From Rhodalgimonas zhirmunskyi (GTDB lineage Bacteria; Pseudomonadota; Alphaproteobacteria; Rhodobacterales; Rhodobacteraceae), in the NCBI GenBank assembly GCA_030848925.1, contig JANFFA010000004.1:248001-312000 (forward strand): a stretch of DNA of 64,000 nt, in the 5' to 3' direction. Under the pieces are notes generated by a model. The model was given only the letters and a program-made list of their open reading frames with translations, was not told the DNA's origin and ran no database searches. Within the stretch, counting starts at the first letter, position 1. Each line of letters begins with the position of its first letter. Shown piece by piece: positions 36,200-44,746 of the stretch. The position numbers and the translations under genes were made by a program.

Positions 36200-37531
36200 A
36201 TGAAGCTCACCGGCATTCTGCCGGGCTTGTCCGAGCCCTTTGCGCGCGTGTTCAACGTGCTGCCCGCGCTCGCGCCCCAACGCGCGCGCACCATCGCCGC
36301 GCATCGCGCCGATGACGGCAAAGCTTCGGGCGATCCACTCAGTGAAGAACTGGCCGCGCGCATCGACAAGCAGCTCATCCTGCCCATCGCCCGCGAAAGT
36401 GACGAAGAAACCTCGCGCGCCGCCGTGCAGGATTACGGACAGTTCCTCGCCCGCCAAGACCGCTGGGAAGAGCTTTCGGCGCTGATCCACGATGTCGACC
36501 TCACCCGCCGCGCCACCGCCTGCGCCACCTCGCACGCCGAATTGCTCAGCTACGGCGCGCGCGCCGACGTGATCCACGCCACCGAAGATGCCCTGCTGGA
36601 TGGCAAAAGCCCTTCGCTCGACGGGATCGAGGCGCTTGAAGAAATTCTAATGGAACACCCGACGGATTACGCGATTGCCGTGATTGTCGCGCTGGCGCAC
36701 ATCGACATCGGCTGGGCATGGCGCGGTCAGGGCTGGGCCCATACACTGCCGGAAAAGAACCTCCGGCTGTTCGAGGCGCATTTCGAACGCGCGGACGATA
36801 TCCTCGGGTTGTTTGATCATATCGAGGCCCGCGCGCCGCTTCTTCTGGCCGCGCGCTGCGCCCTGATGGGCGGTCAGGCGATGTCGAAGGAACGGCTGGC
36901 CGACGCCTACGAACGCCTCATCGCGCTCGATCCGGGCAACCCGCGCCCGTTGCGCACCATGGGCCATCACCTGCTGCCACGCTGGCACGGCGCCTACGAC
37001 CTCTTGGAACTCGAAGCCCGCCGCGCAACCTCGCTCACCTCGCGAACATGGGGCCAAGGCGGCTATTTCTGGAGCTTCATGGACGCGCTCGCCATCGATC
37101 CCGGGGCCGCACGCGTGCTCGACCTCGACTATTTCCTCGACGGGATGCGCGACATTCTCGAACGTCACCCGACTCAGTATTTTGCCAACCTCATGGCCGC
37201 CTATGCCGCGATCACGATGGACCCGGCCCGCACCGCGCCCAACGCCCCCGATATCCAGCGCAACACCCGCGCTGCGATATTCGAATCGCTTGACTGGATT
37301 CTTTCGCATTACCTTTACGAATTGCACCCGATGGTCTGGGCACAGGCCGCCGTCACCTCGGAAAGTGCCACGCCCCTGCCGATCCGCAAGGCCAACATGC
37401 GCCGTGGCGTCCTTGCCGCGCGCCGCGCCGTGGCCCGCCATTTCGCAAGCGATTTGCTCGACGGCACCACCGTCGCCTTCTCGAAACACGGGCTCAGGCT
37501 CTTTCCGCTCGGTCACGCCGCAACCGAATAG
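36200..37531 (+). CDS. Conserved hypothetical protein, 443 residues
   Basis: The start at ATG 36200 has GGAGG at 36185-36189. The product has no signal peptide or membrane segment and is predicted mostly helical, with repeated helix-turn-helix character (FERADDILGLFDHIEARAPL, RLIALDPGNPRPLRTMGHHL, RDILERHPTQYFANLMAAYA) that looks TPR-like. No catalytic motif is recognised. A conserved-looking Trp/His-rich patch (HYLYELHPMVWAQ) lies near the C terminus. No operon partner: it is divergent from the transglycosylase gene and followed by a converging small gene. Function unknown. Confidence 0.8.
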   Translation: MKLTGILPGLSEPFARVFNVLPALAPQRARTIAAHRADDGKASGDPLSEELAARIDKQLILPIARESDEETSRAAVQDYGQFLARQDRWEELSALIHDVDLTRRATACATSHAELLSYGARADVIHATEDALLDGKSPSLDGIEALEEILMEHPTDYAIAVIVALAHIDIGWAWRGQGWAHTLPEKNLRLFEAHFERADDILGLFDHIEARAPLLLAARCALMGGQAMSKERLADAYERLIALDPGNPRPLRTMGHHLLPRWHGAYDLLELEARRATSLTSRTWGQGGYFWSFMDALAIDPGAARVLDLDYFLDGMRDILERHPTQYFANLMAAYAAITMDPARTAPNAPDIQRNTRAAIFESLDWILSHYLYELHPMVWAQAAVTSESATPLPIRKANMRRGVLAARRAVARHFASDLLDGTTVAFSKHGLRLFPLGHAATE

Positions 37532-37567
37532 CGCGCCGCGCCCCGGCTCAGGCCGCGCCTCAGCCGG

Positions 37568-37741
37568 TCATGAACAACTGCACCAGCCGTTCTCGGCCTG
37601 ACCAACCAATCCTTCACCGACCGAAAGCCACCACCCCGGATCTGTCACCGGTGCCGTATTGGTCCCGGCAAATACCGAATACCCGGTCACGCCAAGGCTC
37701 AATACCAAGGCCACGAGGCTGATCTTGAAATAAAATCGCAT
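37568..37741 (-). CDS. Small exported or membrane protein, 57 residues
   Basis: A 57-codon frame with ATG 37741 preceded by GGGAGAGGAA, a strong ribosome binding site. The product begins MRFYFKISLVALVLSLGVTG YSVFAG in two parts, a typical signal peptide or single membrane helix, and ends in WCSCS with a Trp-Trp (PGWWLS) in between. It lies alone between two + strand genes. Short length makes this provisional, but the ribosome binding site and signal sequence together are better than chance. Confidence 0.55.
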   Translation of the reverse strand: MRFYFKISLVALVLSLGVTGYSVFAGTNTAPVTDPGWWLSVGEGLVGQAENGWCSCS

Positions 37742-37924
37742 CAGTTCCTCTCCCTACAAAAAATTGCCAAAAAATCTGGCGAAAAATCTTAGCTTCAATA
37801 CAAACAGTTCACCCGATCCGCGCCGCTTTGAACAGTCAGGGATTCCAGACCTGTCGCCCGGGTCTTGCCCCCCGCGCGGCCCTGCAATAGAACGCGAGCC
37901 GACCCATGTGGAAGGACCGCACCG

Positions 37925-39439
37925 ATGCTTGACCTGACCTATGAAACCCCTGCCCCCAAGGTGATCGCCGGGGCAAAGCACGACTGGGAACTCGTCATCG
38001 GGATGGAGGTGCACGCGCAAGTCTCCTCCAAGGCCAAGCTTTTCTCGGGGGCCAGCACCCAATTCGGTGCCGAGCCGAACTCCAACGTCGCCTTCGTTGA
38101 CGCCGCCATGCCCGGCATGCTGCCCGTCATCAACGAATTCTGCGTTGAACAAGCGGTGCGCACCGGCCTTGGCCTCAACGCCGAAATTCACCTGAAATCG
38201 GCCTTCGACCGGAAAAACTATTTCTACCCCGACCTGCCGCAGGGCTACCAGATTTCGCAGCTTTACGAACCGATCGTCGGCGAAGGCGAAATCCTTGTCG
38301 ACATGGGGCCCGGCGTCGCCCGCCTCGTGCGGGTCGAACGTATCCACCTTGAACAGGACGCCGGCAAATCGATCCACGACATGGATCCCAATATGTCCTT
38401 CGTCGATCTCAACCGCACCGGTGTGGCACTGATGGAAATCGTCTCGCGCCCCGACATCCGCGGCCCGGAAGAGGCCGCCGCCTACGTCACCAAGCTGCGC
38501 CAGATTCTGCGCTACTTGGGCACTTGTGATGGCAACATGCAAAACGGCAACCTGCGTGCCGATGTGAACGTCTCGATCTGCCGTCCCGGCCAGTACGAGA
38601 AATACATGGAAACGCAGGATTTCGGCCACCTCGGCACCCGCTGCGAGATCAAGAACATGAACTCCATGCGCTTCATTCAGGCCGCGATCGAATACGAGGC
38701 CCGCCGTCAGATCAAGATCCTCGAAGAGGGCGGCGAAGTGGTGCAGGAAACCCGCCTCTACGATCCGGACAAGAACGAGACCCGCTCGATGCGTTCCAAG
38801 GAAGAGGCGCATGATTACCGCTACTTCCCCTGCCCCGACCTGCTGCCGCTGGAAATCGAACAGGCGTGGGTCGATGACATCAAGGCCTCGCTCCCCGAAC
38901 TGCCCGATGCCAAGAAGGCCCGCTTCATGGGCGATTATGGCCTGACGGAATACGACGCCTCGGTGCTGACCGCCGACACCACCTCGGCCGCCTATTTCGA
39001 ACAGGTGGTTTCGGCCTGTGAAGATGGCAAGCTGGCCGCCAACTGGGTCATCAACGAACTCTTCGGTCGCCTCAAGACCGACGAGAAGGACATCGCCGAC
39101 AGCCCGCTCTCGCCCGCGCAGCTGGGCGGCATCATCCGCCTGATCAAATCCGACACCATCTCGGGCAAGATCGCCAAGGACGTGTTCGAAATCGCCTATA
39201 CCTCGGGCCGCGACCCCGAAGAGATCGTCGAAACCGAAGGTCTCAAGCAGGTCACCGACACCGGCGCGATCGAGGCCGCCCTCGACCAGATCATCGCCGA
39301 CAACCCGGCACAGGTCGAAAAGGCCAAGGTCAACCCCAAGCTGGCGGGCTGGTTCGTCGGTCAGGTGATGAAAGCCACCGGCGGCAAGGCCAACCCCAAG
39401 GCGGTCAACCAGTTGGTCGCACAAAAGCTGGGCAGTTAA
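37925..39439 (+). CDS. gatB: Aspartyl/glutamyl-tRNA(Asn/Gln) amidotransferase subunit B
   Basis: A 504-residue GatB, the kinase/tRNA-binding subunit of GatCAB, which amidates Glu-tRNA(Gln) and Asp-tRNA(Asn). Motifs: [59 protein letters not shown], and the C-terminal YqeY-like tail domain ending [23 protein letters not shown] 37925 with GGAAGGA upstream fixes the start. gatA and gatC are not adjacent. A perfect hairpin lies downstream. Confidence 0.98.
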   Translation: MLDLTYETPAPKVIAGAKHDWELVIGMEVHAQVSSKAKLFSGASTQFGAEPNSNVAFVDAAMPGMLPVINEFCVEQAVRTGLGLNAEIHLKSAFDRKNYFYPDLPQGYQISQLYEPIVGEGEILVDMGPGVARLVRVERIHLEQDAGKSIHDMDPNMSFVDLNRTGVALMEIVSRPDIRGPEEAAAYVTKLRQILRYLGTCDGNMQNGNLRADVNVSICRPGQYEKYMETQDFGHLGTRCEIKNMNSMRFIQAAIEYEARRQIKILEEGGEVVQETRLYDPDKNETRSMRSKEEAHDYRYFPCPDLLPLEIEQAWVDDIKASLPELPDAKKARFMGDYGLTEYDASVLTADTTSAAYFEQVVSACEDGKLAANWVINELFGRLKTDEKDIADSPLSPAQLGGIIRLIKSDTISGKIAKDVFEIAYTSGRDPEEIVETEGLKQVTDTGAIEAALDQIIADNPAQVEKAKVNPKLAGWFVGQVMKATGGKANPKAVNQLVAQKLGS

Positions 39440-39455
39440 CCGCCCGAATACATTC

Positions 39456-39483
39456 AGGTATCCGGGGTCTCGCCCGGATACCT
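39456..39483 (+). terminator. 11-bp perfect hairpin after gatB
   Basis: AGGTATCCGGG and CCCGGATACCT pair around the loop GTCTCG, 17 bp after the gatB stop. No strong T-run follows; likely transcript 3' end. Confidence 0.55.
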
Positions 39484-39604
39484 ACCCAATCCCCCGATAG
39501 CTGCCCCGACCTGATCCCGCGCTCTACCCACCGGGCCAGATCACGCTCGCGCATCTTCCCCCCCCAGTTCACATTTTCTTGTCCGATTTCGCTCATGCCC
39601 GCAC

Positions 39605-39619
39605 TAGACGACCGGTCTA
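39605..39619 (+). promoter_or_regulatory. NemR-like TetR operator upstream of the tetR-MDR gene pair
   Basis: TAGAC-GACCG-GTCTA forms a perfect 5-bp dyad 22-36 bp before the TetR start, resembling the known E. coli NemR box (TAGACC...GGTCTA). It is well placed for autoregulation of the regulator and the downstream oxidoreductase. Confidence 0.6.
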
Positions 39620-39640
39620 TTCATCCTTATCTCCCCTCCT

Positions 39641-40249
39641 ATGACACAGCCAACAAAACCCGATTCCACCCGCGAAACCATCCTCGCCACCGGCCGTAAA
39701 CTGGTCACGGTGCAGGGTTTCGGCGGCATGGGCCTCTCGACGCTGCTCAAGGCAAGCGGCGTGCCGAAGGGCTCGTTCTACCACTACTTCCCCTCGAAAG
39801 AGGCCTTCGGTCAGGCGCTGTTGCAAGACTACGTCGATGACTACCTCGCCCGCGTCGATGCCATCCTCGCCCGCGACCTCAACGGCGCCGACAAGCTGCT
39901 CACCTTCTGCGACGCCTGGCTCGATCACGAGCGTGAGGCCGGGCTGGTCAACACCTGCCTCGTGGTCAAGCTCGGGGCCGAGGTGGCCGATCTCTCCGAC
40001 ACCATGCGCGCGGTGCTCGATGCGGGCGCACGGGCCCTCGTCACCCGCCTTGCCGCCATGCTGCGCGAAGGCGTGGCCGATGGCTCCCTGCGCCTCCAAG
40101 ACCTCACCGATCAAACAGCTCATCACGCCGCCCAAGTGCTCTACGCACAGTTCCTCGGGGCCGCGATCCTGTCGAAACTCGCTCACGACCCACACCCGCT
40201 CGAAGCGGTGGTCCAAGACATCAAAACGCGCCTCGTAACCGGCGCATAA
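39641..40249 (+). CDS. TetR/AcrR-family transcriptional regulator (AcuR/NemR-like)
   Basis: A 202-residue repressor. The N-terminal helix-turn-helix (TRETILATGRKLVTVQGFGG, TLLKASGVPKGSFYHYFPSK) is complete. The C-terminal ligand domain contains LVNTCLVVKLGAEVADLSD, including a Cys in the position where NemR- and AcuR-type regulators often sense electrophiles; whether this Cys is redox-active is unknown. No purine-rich ribosome binding site precedes ATG 39641 (CTCCCCTCCT), so translation may be leaderless or start weakly. The NemR-like box at 39605-39619 and the reductase gene 15 bp downstream indicate local regulation. Confidence 0.9.
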   Translation: MTQPTKPDSTRETILATGRKLVTVQGFGGMGLSTLLKASGVPKGSFYHYFPSKEAFGQALLQDYVDDYLARVDAILARDLNGADKLLTFCDAWLDHEREAGLVNTCLVVKLGAEVADLSDTMRAVLDAGARALVTRLAAMLREGVADGSLRLQDLTDQTAHHAAQVLYAQFLGAAILSKLAHDPHPLEAVVQDIKTRLVTGA

Positions 40250-40263
40250 CAAAGGAATACCCC

Positions 40264-41244
40264 ATGAAAGCCGCTCTCCACGACACCTTCGGTGAACCCG
40301 CCGACGTGCTCGAAACCCGCGAAACCGACACCCCCACCCCAAACGCAGGCGAGGTGCTGGTCCGCACCCTGCTGTCGCCGATCCACAACCACGATCTCTG
40401 GACGATCCGCGGCAATTACGGCTACAAGCCCCCCCTCCCCGGCGCCATCGGCGGTTCCGAGGCCGCAGGCATCGTCGAAGCGACCGGCCCCGGCGTCGAC
40501 AAGGCCCTGATCGGCCAGCGCATCGCCATCGCCGGTGTGCATGGGGCGTGGGCCGAATACTTCATCGCCCCCGCCAATGGCCTCCTCCCCCTGCCCGATC
40601 AGATTTCGGATGAACTTGGCGCACAGCTCATCGCCATGCCCTTCTCGGCCATTTCCCTGCTCGAAACGCTACAGGCCAAGAAAGGCGACTGGATCATCCA
40701 GACCGCCGCCAACGGCGCGGTGGGCCGGATCATGGTGGTGCTGGCCAAGGCCCGCGGCCTCAACCTCATCAACCTCGTGCGCCGGACCGAGGCCGCAGAA
40801 GAACTGCGCGCCGCCGGCATCGACAACGTGCTCTCCACCTCGGACGACGGCTGGCAAGACGTCGCCCGCGCCCTGATTGGCCAAGGCCGCGTCGCCTCGG
40901 CCATCGATTCCGTCGGGGGCGAGGTGACGCCCCACCTGATCGACCTTCTGTCGCAGGACGGCGAACTGATCATTTTCGGCACCGCCACCGGCGCGCCGAT
41001 GCCGCTGACCTCCGGCCCGCTGATCATGAAACACATCACGATCAAGGGCTTCTGGGGCTCACGCGTCAGCGCCGAAATGGCCCCGGAAAAGCGCAAGACC
41101 CTCATCACCGAACTCGTCACCCTCGCCATGACGGGTGATCTGACCCTCGACACTGGCGGCACCTTCCCCCTCGATCTGGCGCGCGAGGCCATGACCGCCG
41201 CCCTCACCCCCGGTCGCCTCGGCAAGGTCATGCTGCGCCCCTAA
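40264..41244 (+). CDS. MDR-family NADPH-dependent oxidoreductase (quinone or enoyl reductase type)
   Basis: A 326-residue medium-chain reductase without the zinc ligands of alcohol dehydrogenases. It starts MKAALHDTFGEPADVLETRE and has the cofactor loop TAANGAVGRIMVVLAKARGL followed by NLINLVRR, features seen in 2-enoyl thioester or quinone reductases. IFGTATGAPMPL and LTPGRLGKVML complete the family pattern. Co-transcribed with the TetR gene and probably regulated by it, so it likely reduces an electrophile or quinone that acts as the inducer. The substrate is inferred, not seen. Confidence 0.88.
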   Translation: MKAALHDTFGEPADVLETRETDTPTPNAGEVLVRTLLSPIHNHDLWTIRGNYGYKPPLPGAIGGSEAAGIVEATGPGVDKALIGQRIAIAGVHGAWAEYFIAPANGLLPLPDQISDELGAQLIAMPFSAISLLETLQAKKGDWIIQTAANGAVGRIMVVLAKARGLNLINLVRRTEAAEELRAAGIDNVLSTSDDGWQDVARALIGQGRVASAIDSVGGEVTPHLIDLLSQDGELIIFGTATGAPMPLTSGPLIMKHITIKGFWGSRVSAEMAPEKRKTLITELVTLAMTGDLTLDTGGTFPLDLAREAMTAALTPGRLGKVMLRP

Positions 41245-41409
41245 ACCCAAGGCCCAGACATCAATCCCGGCCCTTCCCCTTCCCGGGGTGGGGCCAGCCC
41301 GCCTCGCGGGACGGCCTTTGTGGGACGGTGGGCGGGGCGATGGCGCCAGCCGAGCGCCGCACACCGTCCCCTCTTGCAACTCCCTCGCGCACAAGGCAAA
41401 CCACCGCCC

Positions 41410-41826
41410 ATGGACTGGATCATCGTCATACACATTCTCTGTGTCATGGGCTGGGTCACGAGCGTTTTTGCCGTCCCCCGCGCTCTCATCTATTGGAAAC
41501 GCGAATACGCCAAGACCGGCGAATTCGGCCCCACCGGCGATCTGACCATTCGGCTCTATCGCTTTTCGGCCATGCTCGCCGTGATCGGCGTGATCACCGG
41601 GCTCTACCTTGCCTGGGCGCTCTGGGGCTTTGCGCCGTGGACGCATATCAAGATCGCGCTCGTGACCGTGCTCGCCGTCCATTACGTCTGGACCGGCCGC
41701 CTCGTCCTGCGCGCCCGGCGCGGCGAATTTCGCGAGGGCGATCTCTTCCTGCGCATCTTCAACGAGGTTTCGGTCTTCCTCGTCATCGCCATCCTCTGGG
41801 CGGTGGTCTTCAAACCCTTCACCTGA
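41410..41826 (+). CDS. CopD/HemJ-like integral membrane protein
   Basis: A 138-residue protein with four membrane helices. The pattern resembles HemJ (protoporphyrinogen IX oxidase): MDWIIVIHILCVMGWV with a His in helix 1, VPRALIYWKREY in the loop, and WTHIKIALVTVLAVHYVW with the conserved His/Lys in helix 3. The CopD superfamily also includes proteins of other function, and HemJ relatives are usually a little longer, so I leave the reaction open. ATG 41410 has AAGG 13 bp upstream. It overlaps nothing and lies 14 bp before the thioesterase gene. Confidence 0.75.
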   Translation: MDWIIVIHILCVMGWVTSVFAVPRALIYWKREYAKTGEFGPTGDLTIRLYRFSAMLAVIGVITGLYLAWALWGFAPWTHIKIALVTVLAVHYVWTGRLVLRARRGEFREGDLFLRIFNEVSVFLVIAILWAVVFKPFT

Positions 41827-41840
41827 CGCGCGAGGTTCCG

Positions 41841-42314
41841 ATGGACGCCCCCTTCCGCTCTTCCCCGATCGCCGTAAGGCCCGAATGGATCGACTATAAC
41901 GGCCACCTCAACATGGCCTATTACAACGTCCTGTTCGACACCGGCGTCGATCAACTGTGGGAGGTGCTGGGCTTCGGCCCCGACTACCGCGACACTCACA
42001 ACCACACCACTTTCATTGCCGAATTCCACGTCCGCTACCTGCGCGAGGTGCACGAAGGCGATCAGCTGACCGTCACCTACCAGCTGCTCGACCACGACGA
42101 GAAGCGCTTTCACTTCTATCAGGAAATCCTGCACCCCGACGGCTGGGTCTCGGCCAGCGGCGAAGGGCTTGGCCTGCACATCGACATGTCCGGCCCCCGC
42201 GTCGCCCCCATGCCCGAGAATATTCTCGCGAACTTCCGCGCCCTGAAAAAAGCGCACGAAGCCCTCCCCATCCCCGCCACAGTCGGCCAACCGATCGGAA
42301 TCAAGCGCAAGTAA
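41841..42314 (+). CDS. Acyl-CoA thioesterase-like hotdog protein (4HBT type)
   Basis: A 157-residue hotdog-fold thioesterase. Seen: WIDYNGHLNMAYYNVLFDTG (the conserved NGH/Asp region), HTTFIAEFHVRYLREVHEGD and GEGLGLHIDMSG. These enzymes hydrolyse acyl-CoA or 4-hydroxybenzoyl-CoA type substrates. The start ATG 41841 has GAGG upstream, 14 bp after the CopD-like gene, so the two are likely one operon. The acyl substrate is unknown. Confidence 0.88.
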   Translation: MDAPFRSSPIAVRPEWIDYNGHLNMAYYNVLFDTGVDQLWEVLGFGPDYRDTHNHTTFIAEFHVRYLREVHEGDQLTVTYQLLDHDEKRFHFYQEILHPDGWVSASGEGLGLHIDMSGPRVAPMPENILANFRALKKAHEALPIPATVGQPIGIKRK

Positions 42315-42565
42315 GGCGGGCCACCTCTCCACCGCGCCAGCCCTCCACCGTACGGTGGCGAAAGGTTTCACCGCCCCCTCAGCGGCGCGTTCCATGCCCG
42401 ACGCAAAGCAGCCAGCCGCCATACGGTTTGCAGACACGCGGTTTTCGCCCCTTTCCCGCGTTAACCCAATTGTGCGGGCGGGTCATCGCTCGTTAACCCG
42501 GCCCATCTGGAAACCCGGCAACAGGCTTGCTACAAGGCCCCCCATGACTTCAGGCGAGACCCAAA

Positions 42566-43057
42566 ATGACGCAGTATGAATACAAGGTCCTCCCCGCCCC
42601 GCGAAAGGGCACAAAGGCCAAGGGCGTAAAAGCCCCGGAAGAGCGTTTCGCCCTTTCCATTCAAGAGCTTATGAACCAAGAAGCGGCCCAGGGGTGGGAG
42701 TTTCAGCGCGCCGAAACCCTCCCCTCCGAAGAGCGCCAGCGCCTCACCTCCTCACAGGTGGTCTACCGCGATCTGCTGGTCTTTCGCCGCGCCGTGACTG
42801 CGCAAACCGCCCCAACCAAGGCCCCGGCCGAAACGCCCGCGCAACCGGCTGTTAACCCCCCTGCGGTAAAACAGCCCACGCCGAGTGAACCCCCGACACC
42901 CGCCGCATCGGTCGAAAAACCCAAAGCGCCCGCGCCTCTGGCCGATCCGGTCCCGGCGACGCCGCCGCGCAACGAGCCGCCGCTTGGCGCGCGTCCGCAA
43001 GGCGAAGACAATGCACCACAGGTGATTTTCCGCGCTCCACCCCGAAAAGACGACTGA
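42566..43057 (+). CDS. DUF4177 domain protein with Pro/Ala-rich tail
   Basis: A 163-residue protein. Residues 1-72 form a DUF4177-like domain (TQYEYKVLPAPRKG, LMNQEAAQGWEFQRAETLPS, YRDLLVFRR). The rest is low-complexity Pro/Ala/Lys-rich, ending PQVIFRAPPRKDD. The domain has no assigned activity; such tails often tether or space. The ribosome binding site (AGGCGAG) is fair. The next gene (bolA) is convergent. Confidence 0.8.
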   Translation: MTQYEYKVLPAPRKGTKAKGVKAPEERFALSIQELMNQEAAQGWEFQRAETLPSEERQRLTSSQVVYRDLLVFRRAVTAQTAPTKAPAETPAQPAVNPPAVKQPTPSEPPTPAASVEKPKAPAPLADPVPATPPRNEPPLGARPQGEDNAPQVIFRAPPRKDD

Positions 43058-43087
43058 AACGAAGGCCGGGCCGCGCGCCCTGCCGCC

Positions 43088-43342
43088 TCAGCCCAGATCC
43101 ATCCGCAGCGCATGGATCGACGCCACCAACTCCGGCCCCAAAGCCGCGTGAACGGCCCGATGCCGCGCCACGCGGTTCATCTGGGCCAACTCCGGCGCCC
43201 GCAGCCGGATCGCGAAATGACTCTCGCCCGAACCGTCATCGCCCGCATGTCCTGCATGGCGCGCGGATTCATTCACAACTTCAATGTCTTGCGCCTCGAA
43301 AGCCGCTTCCAGAGCCGCCCGAATTTCAATTTCTTTCGTCAT
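43088..43342 (-). CDS. bolA: BolA-family protein
   Basis: An 84-residue BolA-like protein: SARHAGHAGDDGSGESHFAI followed by RLRAPELA contains the conserved H..H and GESHF segments that can bind a [2Fe-2S] cluster with a monothiol glutaredoxin. The short MTKEIEIRAALEAAFEAQDI start is typical. It is divergent from the J-domain gene with 76 bp between starts, a pairing that recurs next to cobS/cobT in alphaproteobacteria. Confidence 0.92.
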   Translation of the reverse strand: MTKEIEIRAALEAAFEAQDIEVVNESARHAGHAGDDGSGESHFAIRLRAPELAQMNRVARHRAVHAALGPELVASIHALRMDLG

Positions 43343-43418
43343 TTTTTGACCCCGAACCCCTTTTCCATTTCGCGATACAGGGTATAGTCCCGGGTCCGAG
43401 TCGAAAAGGTGTTCCATC

Positions 43419-44048
43419 ATGACCAAACCCGATCCCTTTGGTTTCGATATGTCCGTCTCTTCCGCGAAGAAGAAAAATCCTCGCGGACGGCGTGGCATGT
43501 CCGGCGCGTCCGAGACGTCGGTTCGCATCTGCGAACACGAGGGCTGCGAAGAGCCGGGCAAATATCGCGCGCCCAAGGCGCCCGATGTGCTCGATGAATT
43601 CTACTGGTTCTGCAAGGAGCATATCCGCGAGTATAACCTGAAGTGGAACTTCTTCGACGGCACCACCGAGGCCGAACTCAACGCACAGATGTCAAAGGAT
43701 AAAGTCTGGGAACGCCAGACCAAGCCCTTGGGCGATCCCGAGGCCCGCGCATGGGCGCGCCTTGGCATCGAAGACCCGCATCAGGTGCTGGGCGCGAACG
43801 CCACGCAGAACCCCGGCAAGGGCCGCGCCGGCGCGCCCGGTCGACGCCTGCCCGCCACCGAACGGCGCGCTGTCGAGATCCTCGAAATCAAGGATACCGC
43901 CACCAAGACCGAGGTGCGCAAAGCTTACAAAGCCCTGATCAAGGTTCTGCACCCCGACATCAACGGTGGCGACCGCTCTCAGGAAGAGCAACTGCAAGAG
44001 GTCATGTGGGCGTGGGATCAACTCAAGGAAAGCCGCAACTTCAAGTAA
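43419..44048 (+). CDS. J-domain protein with Cys-containing N-terminal segment
   Basis: A 209-residue protein. Residues about 150-205 form a J domain with HPD at 178-180 (VRKAYKALIKVLHPDINGGD) that should stimulate an Hsp70 (DnaK). There is no Gly/Phe or zinc-finger region of true DnaJ. The N-terminal part has CEHEGCEEPGKYRAPK and FCKEHIREY, a set of Cys/His residues (Cys38, Cys43, Cys65, His68) that could bind one zinc. Followed by a strong terminator. It is divergently paired with bolA. Confidence 0.92.
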   Translation: MTKPDPFGFDMSVSSAKKKNPRGRRGMSGASETSVRICEHEGCEEPGKYRAPKAPDVLDEFYWFCKEHIREYNLKWNFFDGTTEAELNAQMSKDKVWERQTKPLGDPEARAWARLGIEDPHQVLGANATQNPGKGRAGAPGRRLPATERRAVEILEIKDTATKTEVRKAYKALIKVLHPDINGGDRSQEEQLQEVMWAWDQLKESRNFK

Positions 44049-44080
44049 ATGCGCCGCGAAAACCACTGCTTTCAATCGCA

Positions 44081-44113
44081 AAGAGGCGGGCCAAGTGCCC
44101 GCCTCTTTTTTAT
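44081..44113 (+). terminator. Intrinsic terminator after the J-domain gene
   Basis: AAGAGGCGGGC and GCCCGCCTCTT make an 11-bp stem with a 5-nt loop, followed by a T-tract (TTTTTT). Classical Rho-independent form, 32 bp after the stop. Confidence 0.92.
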
Positions 44114-44147
44114 CTCCGTATCGCGCGCGTCAACCTTCGCGCCGCCC

Positions 44148-44621
44148 TCACGCGGGCTGAAACACAAGGCTCACACCGTTGATGCAATGCCGCTTGCCGG
44201 TGGGTTTCGGCCCGTCGTCAAAGATATGCCCAAGGTGCGAACCGCAGCGGCTACAGTGGCATTCCGTGCGCACCATGAACAGTTTGCGGTCTTCCCGTGT
44301 GCCAACCGCGCCCGGCAGCGCAGCATAGAAACTCGGCCAGCCGGTGCCGCTATCGAACTTGGTCTTGCTCGAATACAGCGGCAGGTCACAGCCGCGGCAC
44401 AGATAGGTGCCCGGCGCATAATTCTTGTCCAGCGGCGAGGTGAAGGCACGCTCCGTGCCCTCCTTGCGCATCACGTCATACTCCAACGAATTGAGCATCG
44501 CGCGCCACTCGGCGTCGGTGCGCGTGATCTCGAACGCCGCCTCGGCCCGCTGGGGCCGAAATCCCGCAAGGCCCAGCGCCGCTGCCGAAATCGCCGTACC
44601 GAAAAAATGTCGTCTTTTCAT
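44148..44621 (-). CDS. msrB: Peptide methionine (R)-S-oxide reductase, exported
   Basis: A 157-residue MsrB that repairs methionine-R-sulfoxide. Zinc is bound by Cys75/Cys78 (CRGC) and Cys123/Cys126 (CSRC); the catalytic Cys is Cys146 in RHCINGVSL. An extra Cys121 adjoins the second zinc pair and could act in resolution. The N terminus (MKRRHFFGTAISAAALGLAG) is a signal peptide with a Tat-like RRHFF motif, pointing to periplasmic use. It is 3' to 3' with the J-domain gene, beyond its terminator. Confidence 0.93.
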   Translation of the reverse strand: MKRRHFFGTAISAAALGLAGFRPQRAEAAFEITRTDAEWRAMLNSLEYDVMRKEGTERAFTSPLDKNYAPGTYLCRGCDLPLYSSKTKFDSGTGWPSFYAALPGAVGTREDRKLFMVRTECHCSRCGSHLGHIFDDGPKPTGKRHCINGVSLVFQPA

Positions 44622-44746
44622 GGGTCAATGCCTCCTTGACCTATCTTGCGCCATAGGCCCGCGCCAATCAAATGAAGCCCGTGCAACTCCGCGTGAAAGC
44701 GTTGAAACATTGGCCGCCAGCACGGCGCCGATCGCAAATCATGCCT

